Shown piece by piece: positions 30,341 to 39,391 of a stretch of 39,391 bases of DNA. The position numbers were made by a program, and so were the translations under genes. Source of the DNA: Sulfurimonas sp. (GTDB lineage: Bacteria > Campylobacterota > Campylobacteria > Campylobacterales > Sulfurimonadaceae); the NCBI GenBank assembly GCA_027064045.1, contig JAMOQK010000048.1, positions 1 to 39,391 of the forward strand. Reading direction: 5' to 3'. The notes beneath the pieces were generated by a model. It was not told the DNA's origin. It worked only from the letters and a program-made list of their open reading frames with translations, and did no database searches. Position 1 is the first letter of the stretch. The number at the start of each line of letters is the position of its first letter.

Positions 30341-31724
30341 AATACTATTAATACTTTTTTTATTTCCACATGCCATATTTGCTTCTGTAAGAGCAACACT
30401 TGATTCAAACTATGTGGAGCTTGGTGATACTGTTACATACTCATTAAATATATCTGGTGAAAATATTAAAAGACCAAATATACAAGCTTTATGTGATAGT
30501 GATGTAATCTCTAGCAGTTCACAAAGAAGCATACAAATCATAAATGGTGATATTAAAAAAAGTTATATTTTAAGTTATAAATTTACACCTCAAAAAAGTT
30601 GTGAGATACCACCACTTAGCGTTGAAGTAGATGGTAAAGTTGAAAAAACAAATAGCGTCAGTTTAAAGATAGTTTCTGGTGTCGTAAAAAAAGATGCTTC
30701 ATTTATGTTGAATTTAACAGCTGATAAAAAAGAAGTATTTGTCGGTGAACCTTTTAAAGTTACACTTTTATTTAAACAAAGGGAGGATGCTCAAGCAGTT
30801 GATTCTCAATTTATAGCACCAAAATTAAAAGGTTTTTGGATAAAAAAAGAGTCAAAACCTGTACGATATAGAGATGGAAGATATGTTATAACGAAGTTAG
30901 TTTATACTATGGCAGCACAAAGAGTAGGGGATTTGACAATTTCAAAAGCTCAAATGAGGATAGCTTCAAGGGCAAACAGTAGAGATAGTTGGGGTGCTTG
31001 GATACCACAAGTAAAATGGAGAAGTTATTTCTCAAACTCTTTAGATATTAAAGTAAAAGAGTTGCCAAATGGTGTAAGTCTTATTGGTGATTTTAGCATA
31101 AAAGCAACTGCTGATAAAGCTCAAATCAACTCAAATGAGGCTTTAAATGTAGAGGTGGAGGTTGATGGAATTGGAAATTTAGAAGATATAAAAAGTTTTA
31201 AACCATATATAGATGGTGTGAGTGTTTTTGATGAAAAAATTGTTATAAAAGACAATAAATTAACACAAAAACTCGCATTTGTCTCAGATAAAGATTTTAT
31301 AGTTCCACCATTTACCCTAAAATATTTTGATACAAAAACAAAGCAGATAAAAACAATACAAACAAAAAGTATTTCTGTGAAAGTTATGGGTGTAAAAGAG
31401 AAAACACCACTAGTTATAAAACATTCAAAAGAGGTTGAAGTAAAACATGAAACTTCAAAAATCTTGCTTTTGGTCTCGTTTTTAGTTGGTCTGGCATGTG
31501 GGATTGTTTTGATGTTGTTAAAATCTATAAAATTTAAGAAAAAAGAAACATCATTAGATATTAAAGATGAAAAACTACTTTTGATGAAACTTTTACCATA
31601 TAAAGATGATGAAGAGGTTAAAAAGATATTTGATATGTTAGAAAATAATATCTACTCAAATACTAAACAAAAGATAGATAAGAAAAATTTAAAAGAAATA
31701 ATTAAAAAATATAATATCTCTTAG
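30324..31724 (+). CDS. BatD-like oxygen tolerance family protein
   Basis: Signal peptide, ATLDSNYVELGDTVTYSL, repeated Ig-like domains, C-terminal TM. Confidence 0.85.
   Translation: MKNLGKILLILFLFPHAIFASVRATLDSNYVELGDTVTYSLNISGENIKRPNIQALCDSDVISSSSQRSIQIINGDIKKSYILSYKFTPQKSCEIPPLSVEVDGKVEKTNSVSLKIVSGVVKKDASFMLNLTADKKEVFVGEPFKVTLLFKQREDAQAVDSQFIAPKLKGFWIKKESKPVRYRDGRYVITKLVYTMAAQRVGDLTISKAQMRIASRANSRDSWGAWIPQVKWRSYFSNSLDIKVKELPNGVSLIGDFSIKATADKAQINSNEALNVEVEVDGIGNLEDIKSFKPYIDGVSVFDEKIVIKDNKLTQKLAFVSDKDFIVPPFTLKYFDTKTKQIKTIQTKSISVKVMGVKEKTPLVIKHSKEVEVKHETSKILLLVSFLVGLACGIVLMLLKSIKFKKKETSLDIKDEKLLLMKLLPYKDDEEVKKIFDMLENNIYSNTKQKIDKKNLKEIIKKYNIS
30366..30374 (-). repeat. GGCATGTGG word (CCACATGCC on +)
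   Basis: TTTCCACATGCCATA; in the batD-like signal peptide. Confidence 0.85.
31493..31501 (+). repeat. GGCATGTGG word
   Basis: CTGGCATGTGGGATTG; encodes LACGI in the C-terminal TM helix of the BatD-like protein. Confidence 0.85.
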
Positions 31725-32551
31725 TCTAAAATATCGTGTAGTTTTTTACCATTTTTCATGTCTTGGTAAACTTTATTCCACTCATCATTTTGGATGCTTT
31801 TTTTGAGGTGGCTCAGTTCGGTTTCAAAAAGTTCTATCGCTTCAAGAATGTTGGATTTGTTTTGTTTAAAAACATCTTCCCACATATCTGGCGAACTTTT
31901 TGCTAATCGACTCATAGAACGAAAACCACCTGCTGCAAGGGCTAAGATATTGTTCTTGTTCTCTTGTTTCATAACTGTATTTGCGAGTGAATATGATATG
32001 GCATGTGGCATGTGGGATATAAAGGCAGCGTGACGGTCATGCTCGTGAGATTTCATAAAATATTTTTTCATATTCAATGATTTAAACATCTTTTTTGCCA
32101 CTTTGCACTGATGTTCACCACTCTCCTCTAAATCACATAAAACAACGCTTTTGCCATCATACAAACCATCTATTGCAGCATGTGGACCAAAATTTTCCGT
32201 TCCTGTCATTGGGTGTGCCGCTATAAAATTTTTTCTGATTTGTTTTGGTACAGATGAGACTATAAGCTCTTTTGTACTTCCTAAATCTATGATAGTTGTA
32301 TCTTCATCAATCTCTGTTAGATTTTTTAAAGCAGAAATAATACCATTTACCGGTATGGCTAAAACAATAATATCGTACTTTTTTACATCTTCAAATTTTA
32401 TGATTTTATCTACTAAATTTAACTTTATCGCATCTTGTTGATGTCCTTTGTTGTGATCACTCCCAACAACTTTATCGATAAAATCAAACTTTTTTAAACT
32501 AAGTGCAAGTGAGCCACCCATAAGTCCAAGACCAACTATCGCTACATTCAT
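31721..32551 (-). CDS. tyrA: Prephenate dehydrogenase
   Basis: VGLGLMGGSLALSLK, AHPMTGTENFGP, AAGGFRSMSRLA. Confidence 0.94.
   Translation of the reverse strand: MNVAIVGLGLMGGSLALSLKKFDFIDKVVGSDHNKGHQQDAIKLNLVDKIIKFEDVKKYDIIVLAIPVNGIISALKNLTEIDEDTTIIDLGSTKELIVSSVPKQIRKNFIAAHPMTGTENFGPHAAIDGLYDGKSVVLCDLEESGEHQCKVAKKMFKSLNMKKYFMKSHEHDRHAAFISHMPHAISYSLANTVMKQENKNNILALAAGGFRSMSRLAKSSPDMWEDVFKQNKSNILEAIELFETELSHLKKSIQNDEWNKVYQDMKNGKKLHDILD
32000..32015 (+). repeat. Overlapping tandem pair GGCATGTGGCATGTGG
   Basis: Two exact 9-mers (32000-32008 and 32007-32015) sharing a GG; inside tyrA. Confidence 0.9.
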
Positions 32552-32676
32552 ATCATCTCTTTTTTACATATTTTGTAAAATTATACTAAATTTACTTAAT
32601 ATCTTTGTTAATAGTTGTTTTTTTGATTATTTAGATAAAATGTTAAAAATAATTTTTTAATGAGGGACACAAGTTA

Positions 32677-34233
32677 ATGTATGGGAAGATACTATTTTAT
32701 AATGAACAAAATGGGGATGGTATCATCATTACAAAAGATAATCAAAAAATAAAATTTAATATTCAAGAATGGAACGATTACAGCAAAATGCCCAGTCTGG
32801 GTTTAGAAATATCTATAAAGTTAATTGATGATGGTATAGCAAAAGAGATTCATGTTGTTGGTAAAGATGATGAGATTCAAAAAGAGGAAGATAGTTGTGA
32901 AAAGTCTGAAACTTCTGAAATCTCTGAAACTTCTGTGGCGATAAAGCCATTAAAATGTAAAAATAAAGATTTGGAAAAAGCTGGTAATGAACTAGATACT
33001 TTGTTGAATGACTCAAGTGATAATATAGATTCTTTAAACAATAAAATAATTTTATCTATGAGTATTAGTGAAACTATGCATGATTATTTTGATAGCTTAA
33101 AAAAAGAGTTAAACAAAAGGGAAGGTTATAAAAAAGTACAGGGTAGATTATTTTCTTTCAAAAAGGTTTTTATGGACAACTTTTAATAATCTAGTAGATA
33201 TAGATAATAATATTGTAACTTTAAGAATCAGTTCTATTAGTTATGATTTAAAATTTGTAAGTGATTTAAAAGATAATTTTGATAAAAAAGTTAAGTATCC
33301 ACTCATTGCTTTTGAAGATATATTTTTATCTTCCCAATCAGAATATAAATTAGTCAAGCAAATGACTCTTGAAGTTACTGAAAAATTAAATTTTTTAAAA
33401 AATAAAGAAGAAAAGCTTATTGTTGAAAAAGAAATCAAGAAAAATAGTATCCTTAAAACAAAAGATGAAGATAAAAAAAACACTCTGATGCAAGAGTTTA
33501 AAGTTCTAAATGGTACCTATGTTGATATTGTTCACATGATGGCAAAACTTCAAGAGATACATAAAAAAACACACAAAGACTAAATGAATTTGAATCCTCA
33601 TATAAAGAAAGTTTTTATAAAACATTTAAAACTGAAGCAAAAAAATACCAAAAAAATATTATAGATATTTTAAATGCACAAGCATATTTGTTAGACTCTG
33701 TATTGTGGAAAGAAGCGAAAACTTCACAGGAAATTCTGAACTATTTTAAATCATTATCTATAGATTTGGAGTTAAATACAAAGACATATTTGAAATATTA
33801 TTTGAGTACGCTTGATGAGAGTAAAGCAAACAAAGAAACTAAAGATTTATTTACATTCTATAATTATTTACTAGAGAAGCAAAGAGATTATGTTTTAATT
33901 GTTAGTGCTTCTGCTCAAGATGCTCTTGATTATGCACAAACTATACTAAACTCTAACAAAACATTAATCGTAAAGTCATTTATTAGTGAATTAGAAAGTA
34001 TAAAGTGGGCGATGACTCATACTATTAAAATTCTTGTTCTTGAAGATAAACTTTTATCAACGACGGCTAAAAATTATTTGGATTATTATCATACTCATAT
34101 ATTTTCAAAGCCTAAAATTATACTGATTGGAGATAGCTTACAGATTAAATCCACTAACTATATGGTTCACAAAATATTACCTGCTTTTGTTCAACCGAAG
34201 CTTTTAGTAGATAATTTAAATGAACTTTTATAA
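32677..34233 (+). pseudogene. Novel protein gene interrupted by two frameshifts (ORF pieces 32677-33186, 33185-33583, ~33568-34233)
   Basis: Frames join at a T4 run (33181-33184) and an A7 run (33563-33569) to give one continuous ~518-codon product; N-terminus resembles a small OB/cold-shock-like fold. Confidence 0.6.
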
Positions 34234-34310
34234 GATAAATTATTTTTTTAACTTACTATTAACACAATTATAGATAGAATCTCAACTTATTTTACAATTA
34301 TGGACTTTTA

Positions 34311-36551
34311 ATGAGAATTTTTTTGGCGACAACGCTAACCCTATTAAGTATAAACTCTTTTGCATACACAATTAAAGCAATAAATTATGATGGTATGGTA
34401 CATATTTCTAAGTCAGTGGCACTTAGGATGCTTCCTTTTAGTGTTGGCAGTGATGTTGATGATGAGATGATTGACAAATCAATAAAAAAATATTTTAAAC
34501 AGGGTTATTTTAATGATATATGGGTTGATTTTAAAGATGGAGTTCTAACATACCATTTTAAAGAAAAAGCTCTTATATCTAAAGTTGAGTTAAAAGGCTG
34601 GAAAGAGGGCGATAAAGATATTTTGGATAGTGTTGTTCAAATAAAAAGAGGTTCTTTATATGATGAGAAAAAACTAGAAGCTGCAAAAAAAAGAATTATA
34701 GAAACAATTTCACATGATGGCAAGATAGATAGTGTTGTGGAGATTGAAAAAGAGTATCTTGATAACGGAAGTATTAAAGTTACATTTGTTGTTAATGAGG
34801 GCGAAGAGATAATTATTGACAATTTAGTATATAGTGGAGTTTCTGGACTTGATAGTGACCTTTTTGATGATGTAATATCAAACAAAGAACATCAGTTTAT
34901 GGGGTGGTTCTGGGGTAGAAATGATGGGGAGCTTAGTTTAAGTGATTTGGAATATGACCCATTAAGAATTCGTGATTTGTATATGCAGTATGGATATTTG
35001 GATGCTAAGGTTGACTCACCTTTTGTAAGAGTGAATTTTGATCATTATACGGCAGATATGAGCTATCAGATAAAAGAGGGTGAAGTTTACAATATTAGTG
35101 CTGTTTCTATTAATCAGGTTGTGCATGTCATAGATGATGAGAAGATTAGAGAGGTTATTAGTTTACAAAAGGGTAAAGCTTTTAATATTAAAACATTTAG
35201 AGAAGATGCTAAAAAAATTAAGACAATTATTGCAGATTTAAGTTATGCTTTTGTGCAGGTTGTTCCTGATTTAAAAAAAGATAAGAAAAAACATACAGTT
35301 GAAGTTGTTTTTAAAATTATACCAGGTGACAAAGTTAGGATTAGAAATGTTCTTATCTCTGGAAATACCAGAACACTCGATAGAATTATAAGGCGTGAAC
35401 TTTATTTAGGTCCTGGAGATATGTACTCTTTGACAGATTTAAAAGATTCTCGCAACTCACTTGGTAGGCTTGGTTACTTTGACAGTAACACTATTGAGGA
35501 GAAAAGGGTTGATAACCATACTATGGATTTAATAGTAAAAGTTAAAGAAGCACCAACAGGTAATGTTCAAATAGGTGGTGGATATGGTAGTTATGGTGGA
35601 TTGATGGTTAGTTTATCGGTTGATGATAGAAATATTTGGGGATCTGGTATAAATATAGGTGTAAAAGCTGAAAAATCACAAATGACTCAAAATTATTCAT
35701 TCAATATCTCAAATCCAAGATTAAATGATAGTGATTTTAGTGGTAATTTTTCCATCTATAAATCAGCATATGATTATAATGACTATAGTGTTTATACTAA
35801 TGGTTTGAGTATTGGTACCGGACATAGATTTACAAGGCATATCAGTGGTTATTTGGGCTATAATTATTCATCAAATAGCTATGATTTAGATGATTCTGTA
35901 GATCAAACGACAGTTGATGATTATTATTTTGAAGATTATGCAAAAAGTTCAATTACTGTGAGTATGAGTTATGATAGTACAGATGATTATTATCTCCCTC
36001 GTGAGGGTTTTACTTTTAGTCAAGGGATTGAGAGATCAGGCTTAGGTGCTGATGCTGATTTTTTTAAATCAAGAACAAGATTTGGAAAATATACTGGTCT
36101 TGAAGATTATGTAGGATTTGATGCCATTTTTAGATATAAAGCTAGATTTTATTATGTTGAAGACACTGGTTATTTACCTATTGCTGAGAGATTTTATATG
36201 GGTGGTATTGGTAGTGTAAGGGGGTATGAATCGTATTCTCTATCACCAAGGATTGCAGATTCTAGAAGTTCTACTGGATATAGACTTATTGGTGGAAAAC
36301 AAACTTTTTCAAATAATGTTGAGTTGAGTTTTCCACTTGTGCCAAAAGCTAAAATGCGTTTAGTAACTTATGTGGATTGGGGCTTTATAGGTGATGATTC
36401 TCTTAGTGAAATTTCTCGTGGTGGTTACGGTGCTGGTATAGAGTGGTTTAGCCCTGTTGGACCAATTCAGTTAATGTTCTCAAGACCTCTTAATGATAAA
36501 CCAGACGATAGAACATCAGGATTTGAATTTACTATGGGGCAAAGGTTTTAA
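34311..36551 (+). CDS. bamA: Outer membrane protein assembly factor BamA
   Basis: POTRA repeats, GGYGSYGG, FYMGGIGSVRGYES, terminal FTMGQRF. Confidence 0.96.
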   Translation: MRIFLATTLTLLSINSFAYTIKAINYDGMVHISKSVALRMLPFSVGSDVDDEMIDKSIKKYFKQGYFNDIWVDFKDGVLTYHFKEKALISKVELKGWKEGDKDILDSVVQIKRGSLYDEKKLEAAKKRIIETISHDGKIDSVVEIEKEYLDNGSIKVTFVVNEGEEIIIDNLVYSGVSGLDSDLFDDVISNKEHQFMGWFWGRNDGELSLSDLEYDPLRIRDLYMQYGYLDAKVDSPFVRVNFDHYTADMSYQIKEGEVYNISAVSINQVVHVIDDEKIREVISLQKGKAFNIKTFREDAKKIKTIIADLSYAFVQVVPDLKKDKKKHTVEVVFKIIPGDKVRIRNVLISGNTRTLDRIIRRELYLGPGDMYSLTDLKDSRNSLGRLGYFDSNTIEEKRVDNHTMDLIVKVKEAPTGNVQIGGGYGSYGGLMVSLSVDDRNIWGSGINIGVKAEKSQMTQNYSFNISNPRLNDSDFSGNFSIYKSAYDYNDYSVYTNGLSIGTGHRFTRHISGYLGYNYSSNSYDLDDSVDQTTVDDYYFEDYAKSSITVSMSYDSTDDYYLPREGFTFSQGIERSGLGADADFFKSRTRFGKYTGLEDYVGFDAIFRYKARFYYVEDTGYLPIAERFYMGGIGSVRGYESYSLSPRIADSRSSTGYRLIGGKQTFSNNVELSFPLVPKAKMRLVTYVDWGFIGDDSLSEISRGGYGAGIEWFSPVGPIQLMFSRPLNDKPDDRTSGFEFTMGQRF

Positions 36552-38008
36552 AATTTTACTTTAAGACCTTTGATGTTGTTTAATCTTTTTACAGCATCTC
36601 TTGATAGGTATAGTTTGTTTTTTGAAACTATTGTGAGTGTTCCATCTTTAAAGTTACACTCAAAGTCTATATTTCTTGGCTTGTGACTTAGTAGAGCTAT
36701 GGTAAGTGAAAGCAGATAACTCATAGCATTTAAAGTTTCCTCTTTTGGCAATAATCTTTTGTATTTATTTATATGCTCAAAAGATGGAAGTTTTCTTTTA
36801 GCATATCTCACAAGCGTAGCAATAAGCATAATTTGTTCATGTGTAAAGCCATATTCAAGAGCATTTTGTATTAGATAGTAACTATGTTTATGTTGAGAAT
36901 AAAAATGAATACTACTTCCTGTTGAGTACAGTTTTGCAGCTATTGTAAAATCTTGACGATATTTTTTGTCAATATCAAGGTAGCTGTGTGTTGCATCAAA
37001 AAGTTTTTTTGAAAGTGTATTAAGCTGATTTGAAAAACTATTTTCAAGTGTATGTCTATCGATAAGGTATCTTACGGAGGTATTATAGTTATGTGGAAAT
37101 TTATCTTTAGAATTTCTAAGTAGATCTGATAGATAAACACCTTCTCTTACTCCAACACCACTTGTAATAAGTTTCTTTATATCTGTCTTTTTTAAAACTC
37201 TATCTAGTATGAGTGCGCCTGGTTTTATAACATCAAATCGTTCTGGTTTTATACCTAATTTTTTAAGTTGTTTTTCGTCTGCTTTTAATATATCTGATAT
37301 GAAATTTAAAAGGATTTTCCTTGAATATTCATAAGCATGTAGTTTGTCTAGTGGATAGTTTTCTATCCCCATGATAGCACTTGAAATAGCTCGAAAAGTT
37401 CCACCTATACCTATAAGTGTTGAGGCCTCGATAGTGTCGAGAAATTTAAGCTTAGAATCTACATATGCTATAGCACCTTCAATATCATGTTTATCAAAGA
37501 AAAGTTCCTTTAGTCTAACTGTTCCAAGTTCTAAAGAGATTGGATTTTTAACATCTTTATTGTCTATGATTGTAAATTCTGTTGAACCTCCACCTATATC
37601 TATACTAAGAGCATTTTTTTGTGGTGGTAGTAGATTTGCACATGCTATGGCTCCGAGATATGCTTCTCTTTCCCCATTTATAATTTTTATATTTAATTTT
37701 AAATGTTTTCTGACTTTGTTTATAAAATCTTTTTTATTAGGTGCATCTCTTAGTGCAGAAGTAGCAACACATAAAATTTTTCTTACTTTAAAAGAGGAAG
37801 ATATGCTTAAAAAATCTTTTAGTGCATCAAAAGTTCTTTGCATTGGAATCTCTTGAAGATAGTTGTTGTTTTTGTAAGCATTTTGGGAGATTCTTACTTT
37901 ACTTTTTTCTTCGTGGAGTAGATGAAATGCAAAACGGGATGTTTTTTCATAAACAACCATTCTAGCTGAATTAGAACCTATATCTATGACAGCTACCCGT
38001 TTTGCCAT
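36548..38008 (-). CDS. Exopolyphosphatase/pppGpp phosphohydrolase family
   Basis: VIDIGSNSARMVVYE, SIDIGGGSTEFTI, GIGGTFRAIS. Confidence 0.93.
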   Translation of the reverse strand: MAKRVAVIDIGSNSARMVVYEKTSRFAFHLLHEEKSKVRISQNAYKNNNYLQEIPMQRTFDALKDFLSISSSFKVRKILCVATSALRDAPNKKDFINKVRKHLKLNIKIINGEREAYLGAIACANLLPPQKNALSIDIGGGSTEFTIIDNKDVKNPISLELGTVRLKELFFDKHDIEGAIAYVDSKLKFLDTIEASTLIGIGGTFRAISSAIMGIENYPLDKLHAYEYSRKILLNFISDILKADEKQLKKLGIKPERFDVIKPGALILDRVLKKTDIKKLITSGVGVREGVYLSDLLRNSKDKFPHNYNTSVRYLIDRHTLENSFSNQLNTLSKKLFDATHSYLDIDKKYRQDFTIAAKLYSTGSSIHFYSQHKHSYYLIQNALEYGFTHEQIMLIATLVRYAKRKLPSFEHINKYKRLLPKEETLNAMSYLLSLTIALLSHKPRNIDFECNFKDGTLTIVSKNKLYLSRDAVKRLNNIKGLKVKF

Positions 38009-38012
38009 AAAC

Positions 38013-38264
38013 TTACTCTTCTACGGAGAGATTTTTATATTTAAATTGAAGTTCTGCGATTGACTCTACATTATCTTTATCTGGAACTATACAATCAACT
38101 GGACAAACTGAGATACAAGCTGGTTCATCATACACAGTAACACACTCTATACAGCGATCAGGATCTATATAGTAAATAGGGTCTCCTTCTTCTATCGCTG
38201 TTGTTGGACATTCTTCGCGACATGCGTCACATGCTATACACTCATTATTTATTATTAATGCCAT
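38013..38264 (-). CDS. YfhL-type 4Fe-4S ferredoxin
   Basis: CIACDACREECPTTAI, CIECVTVYDEPACISVCPVDCI. Confidence 0.94.
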   Translation of the reverse strand: MALIINNECIACDACREECPTTAIEEGDPIYYIDPDRCIECVTVYDEPACISVCPVDCIVPDKDNVESIAELQFKYKNLSVEE

Positions 38265-38355
38265 TGAAAAACCTTATATATTATTACTTATATTTTTGAT
38301 GTCAGATTTATAGCAGAATAAAGCTTTATTGTATTTTAAATAGATAATTATCTAT

Positions 38356-39391
38356 CTATCTTTTTATGGGTAAAATACAAGAAAGTTTTGAATTTAGCGT
38401 AAGAGAAGCAATTGTTCCATCAATACCATCATCTCTATTTTGAAGTTTGATCGTTGCTCCAAGTCCATCTGCAGCACTTTTTGCTAAAAAAAGTCCTAGC
38501 CCAACACCAGGTTTATTGCCTTGCCTTTTAAATGGTGCAAACAGATCAGCACTATCATCTATCCCACACCCCTCATCAATAACTTCTATTAGTAAACCCA
38601 TAGAATTTTGAGAACTTCTTATAGTTACTTTTTTATTTTTTGGAGTAAATTTTAAAGCATTTTGTAAAAAGTTTTGTACGATTTGATTAAGTAAGCTAAC
38701 TTGCAATGTTGCCATATATTGATCAGGTTCAAAGTGTATGATTAATTCTTTATTTTCATTTTCAGCTAGTAGTTTAAAGTCATTAGCTTTTTGTTTTAAA
38801 AACTCAATTACATCAATTTCTACTGGTTTGTCAAGTTGCGCACCCTCTTGCCTACCAATGTTTAAGATGTTTGATACTATTATATTCATCTCATCTATAG
38901 TTTTATTTGTAACTTTTAGAGCATCTATGTACTCCTCAGCAGAGCGTTTTTTTATGAGTGTAACTTGATTTTTAAGCTTTATTACTGCAAGGGGAGTTTT
39001 TAGTTCATGTGCTGTTCCAATAAATAGTTCCTTTTGGTATTTCACAAAATTTTGTATTCTGCTTATAAGGTGGTTTATAGTAGTTCCTAGTGGTTCAAAC
39101 TCTTCTGGAAGTTCTTCTACTCTTATGGGTTGAATAAGATGCTCATTCATATTTGAGAGCTTAGAAGTTAAAGTTTTCACAGGTGCAACTAACATTTTTG
39201 AAAGACCTATTGCATAAAGAATAACTAGTAAAAAACCAGCAATATTTATGATGAAAATATAGTTTAAAATCTTTTCTAATAATAATTGAGTATGAGTGAC
39301 TTCTCTTATGATTTTTAGATAGCTATTGGTGTCTATTTGAAATGGGTATATCAGTGTTAGAAAAGTTTTTTTATTTTTTGTTGTTTTATAT
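38356..39391 (-). CDS. Sensor histidine kinase (5' end truncated by window)
   Basis: HELKTPLAVIKL, QNALKFTP, DEGCGID, GVGLGLFLAKS; frame stays open through a TM segment upstream of the track's Met to the window edge. Confidence 0.9.
   Translation of the reverse strand, partial: YKTTKNKKTFLTLIYPFQIDTNSYLKIIREVTHTQLLLEKILNYIFIINIAGFLLVILYAIGLSKMLVAPVKTLTSKLSNMNEHLIQPIRVEELPEEFEPLGTTINHLISRIQNFVKYQKELFIGTAHELKTPLAVIKLKNQVTLIKKRSAEEYIDALKVTNKTIDEMNIIVSNILNIGRQEGAQLDKPVEIDVIEFLKQKANDFKLLAENENKELIIHFEPDQYMATLQVSLLNQIVQNFLQNALKFTPKNKKVTIRSSQNSMGLLIEVIDEGCGIDDSADLFAPFKRQGNKPGVGLGLFLAKSAADGLGATIKLQNRDDGIDGTIASLTLNSKLSCILPIKR

Noticed and set aside
33563-33569. Programmed -1 ribosomal frameshift at A7
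   Set aside because: Not a canonical X_XXY_YYZ heptamer in the zero frame, and the upstream +1 break at T4 makes mutation or sequence error likelier; kept only as a possibility to test.
37371-37856. 161-aa plus-strand ORF
   Set aside because: Antisense to the well-supported ppx/gppA gene; reverse-frame artefact.
1-39391. CRISPR array, prophage, transposase or known defence system
   Set aside because: No regularly spaced direct repeats, cas genes, integrase, transposase or recognisable defence genes seen.

Overview
AT-rich chromosomal window that looks like a free-living Campylobacterota (Sulfurimonas-like) genome. Family assignments are from reading the translations, not from a search. Most of it is core genome: tRNA-Ser, pyrF, acs, a cyclophilin, queH, fabZ-lpxA-clpX-mreB-mreC, carB, a short Sua5/YrdC-like gene, a UPF0323-type lipoprotein, a glutathionylspermidine synthase-like gene, pyrC, a two-component system, exbB/exbD, tpx, tRNA-Glu and tRNA-Lys, a three-lipoprotein operon (including COG3014-like and LPP20-like), a divergent Aat-like transferase, a MoxR/DUF58/VWA/VWA-TPR/BatD operon, tyrA, a frameshift-interrupted novel ORF, bamA, ppx/gppA, ferredoxin and a partial histidine kinase. 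The most interesting signal is a dispersed non-palindromic word, GGCATGTGG (rc CCACATGCC; extended TTGGCATGTGGRA). It occurs 16 times exactly, on both strands, all inside predicted CDSs, versus roughly 0.06 expected from base composition. It includes two inverted pairs and one overlapping tandem pair, and half the copies lie in 25.1-32.0 kb. The pattern resembles DNA-uptake-signal sequences (DUS/USS), and I know of no such word described for this group. Other notable points: an intact queH frame with no ATG/GTG/TTG start (ATC with ideal Shine-Dalgarno spacing), and a ~518-codon novel gene split by two homopolymer frameshifts.
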